Positions 63,623 to 64,000 of a stretch of DNA of 64,000 nt are shown here, piece by piece. The DNA lies in the NCBI RefSeq assembly GCF_014197135.1, contig NZ_JACIFA010000003.1, forward strand, positions 62,001 through 126,000, read 5' to 3'. The number at the start of each line of letters is the position of its first letter. The first letter of the stretch is position 1. Origin of the DNA: Sphingomonas zeae (GTDB lineage Bacteria > Pseudomonadota > Alphaproteobacteria > Sphingomonadales > Sphingomonadaceae). Made by a program: the position numbers and the translations under genes. The notes below the pieces were generated by a model. That model searched no databases and was not told the DNA's origin. It saw only the letters and a list, made by a program, of their open reading frames with translations.

Positions 63623-64000
63623 AGGGCCGCCGTCCATCTAAAACGAGGAAGGATCCGGCGCGCCTCCGGATGGTCGAGGCCGCGATCAGGCACGCCGAGC
63701 AGGTCGTACGGACTTCGGGACAGGCCGGACCGGTCCTCTTCCATCCGACGACGGCCAAGGAACCGCACACGAAGGCGACCGCCCGCGGCGATTCCAATGC
63801 ATCGCCCATCAATCCCGCCATGGGATTGGCGGTACGAAGCGCCCTGGGCATGCCCAGTCCTGACACTCCCGCGAAGGCCGACGCCGGCAGGGCCGCTCAC
63901 CCGAAGGCAGCGATCGATCCTCGTGCTCAAACCCGAACGGCATCGAGCAGAGCTCAGAAGACCAAGACGCCAACGGACGCCGGCACCACGCTAGCCCAGC
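63619..64000 (+). CDS. Basic, Ala/Thr/Pro-rich protein, 5' part (cut by window edge)
   Basis: ATG 63619, with GGAAG nine bases upstream, begins a frame open to the window edge (127 codons). It starts MKGRRPSKTRKDPARLRMVE, with a helix containing AAIRHAEQVVRTSGQ. It becomes low-complexity and basic (KATARGDSNASP, AHPKAAIDPRAQTRTASSRA). It is coupled to the preceding small gene. The composition suggests a nucleic-acid-associated or linker-rich protein, but no family was recognised. Confidence 0.55.
   Translation, partial: MKGRRPSKTRKDPARLRMVEAAIRHAEQVVRTSGQAGPVLFHPTTAKEPHTKATARGDSNASPINPAMGLAVRSALGMPSPDTPAKADAGRAAHPKAAIDPRAQTRTASSRAQKTKTPTDAGTTLAQ

Larger units (their letters stand above)
45612..64000 (+). 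mobile_element. Genomic island (integrase, primase, type I RM, PolB-like unit); right end outside window
   Basis: From the tyrosine recombinase onward, every gene faces right. The content is accessory: AlpA-like regulator, CHC2 primase, unrecognised proteins, HTH-hsdM-hsdS-hsdR, and a PolB-like two-gene unit. Codon use changes by eye from GCG/CTG/TAT/GAT-rich backbone genes to TAC/GAC/CTC/AAG-rich genes. The section 60.4-63.4 kb is visibly more AT-rich than the rest. No transfer (mob/tra) or capsid genes are seen, so it looks like an integrative, perhaps satellite-like or mobilisable, element. The left boundary is placed only approximately. Confidence 0.82.

Overview
The window is high-GC DNA whose gene content and gene neighbourhoods look like a sphingomonad (Sphingomonadales, Alphaproteobacteria). 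Supporting signs are the pgsA-moaD-moaE overlap, a long PstA and PstC, DUF2794 beside a serine acetyltransferase, paired fasciclin proteins, and an HprK-related/PqqD/nucleotidyltransferase cassette. This assignment rests on recognised families and gene order, not on a database search.

Positions 1-45,600 are chromosomal backbone. A GH130-like glycosidase fragment and a TetR repressor lead into a tripartite RND efflux operon (lipoprotein adaptor, AcrB-like pump, TolC-like lipoprotein channel). Next come methylthioadenosine phosphorylase and a dicarboxylate/organic-acid region: an MHS-family permease, a porin broken by a frameshift, dctA, and the divergent two-component pair dctB-dctD, whose regulator lacks the sigma54-contact GAFTGA loop. 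A DUF485/acetate symporter pair follows. Then come a small membrane protein, an LplT-like MFS transporter, pgsA-moaD-moaE, two fasciclin proteins, the peroxide module oxyR/ahpC/ahpD, a TauE/SafE exporter, cysE and DUF2794. A complete phosphate-starvation locus (phoR, pstSCAB, phoU, phoB) is read leftward, with a three-unit Pho box overlapping the end of phoR. Next is an HPr-rel-A type cassette (Tat-signal protein, PqqD-like, HprK-related kinase, nucleotidyltransferase), then gph, glmU-glmS, a REC-GGDEF-EAL response regulator with a sensor kinase, and dinB.

From about 45,600 to the right edge lies a genomic island. It begins with a tyrosine recombinase and continues with an AlpA-like regulator, a CHC2 primase, several unrecognised proteins in short-overlap pairs, and a type I restriction-modification operon. 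That operon is headed by a small HTH gene with a palindromic operator. An unusual two-gene unit follows: a helical 314-residue protein translationally coupled to a 595-residue protein with family B DNA polymerase features whose motif C reads NxD instead of DxD. The right end of the island is outside the window.

Within the island, codon choice shifts towards TAC/GAC/CTC/AAG. The last few kilobases are visibly more AT-rich, which suggests layered acquisition. I saw no rRNA, tRNA, CRISPR array or complete insertion sequence.
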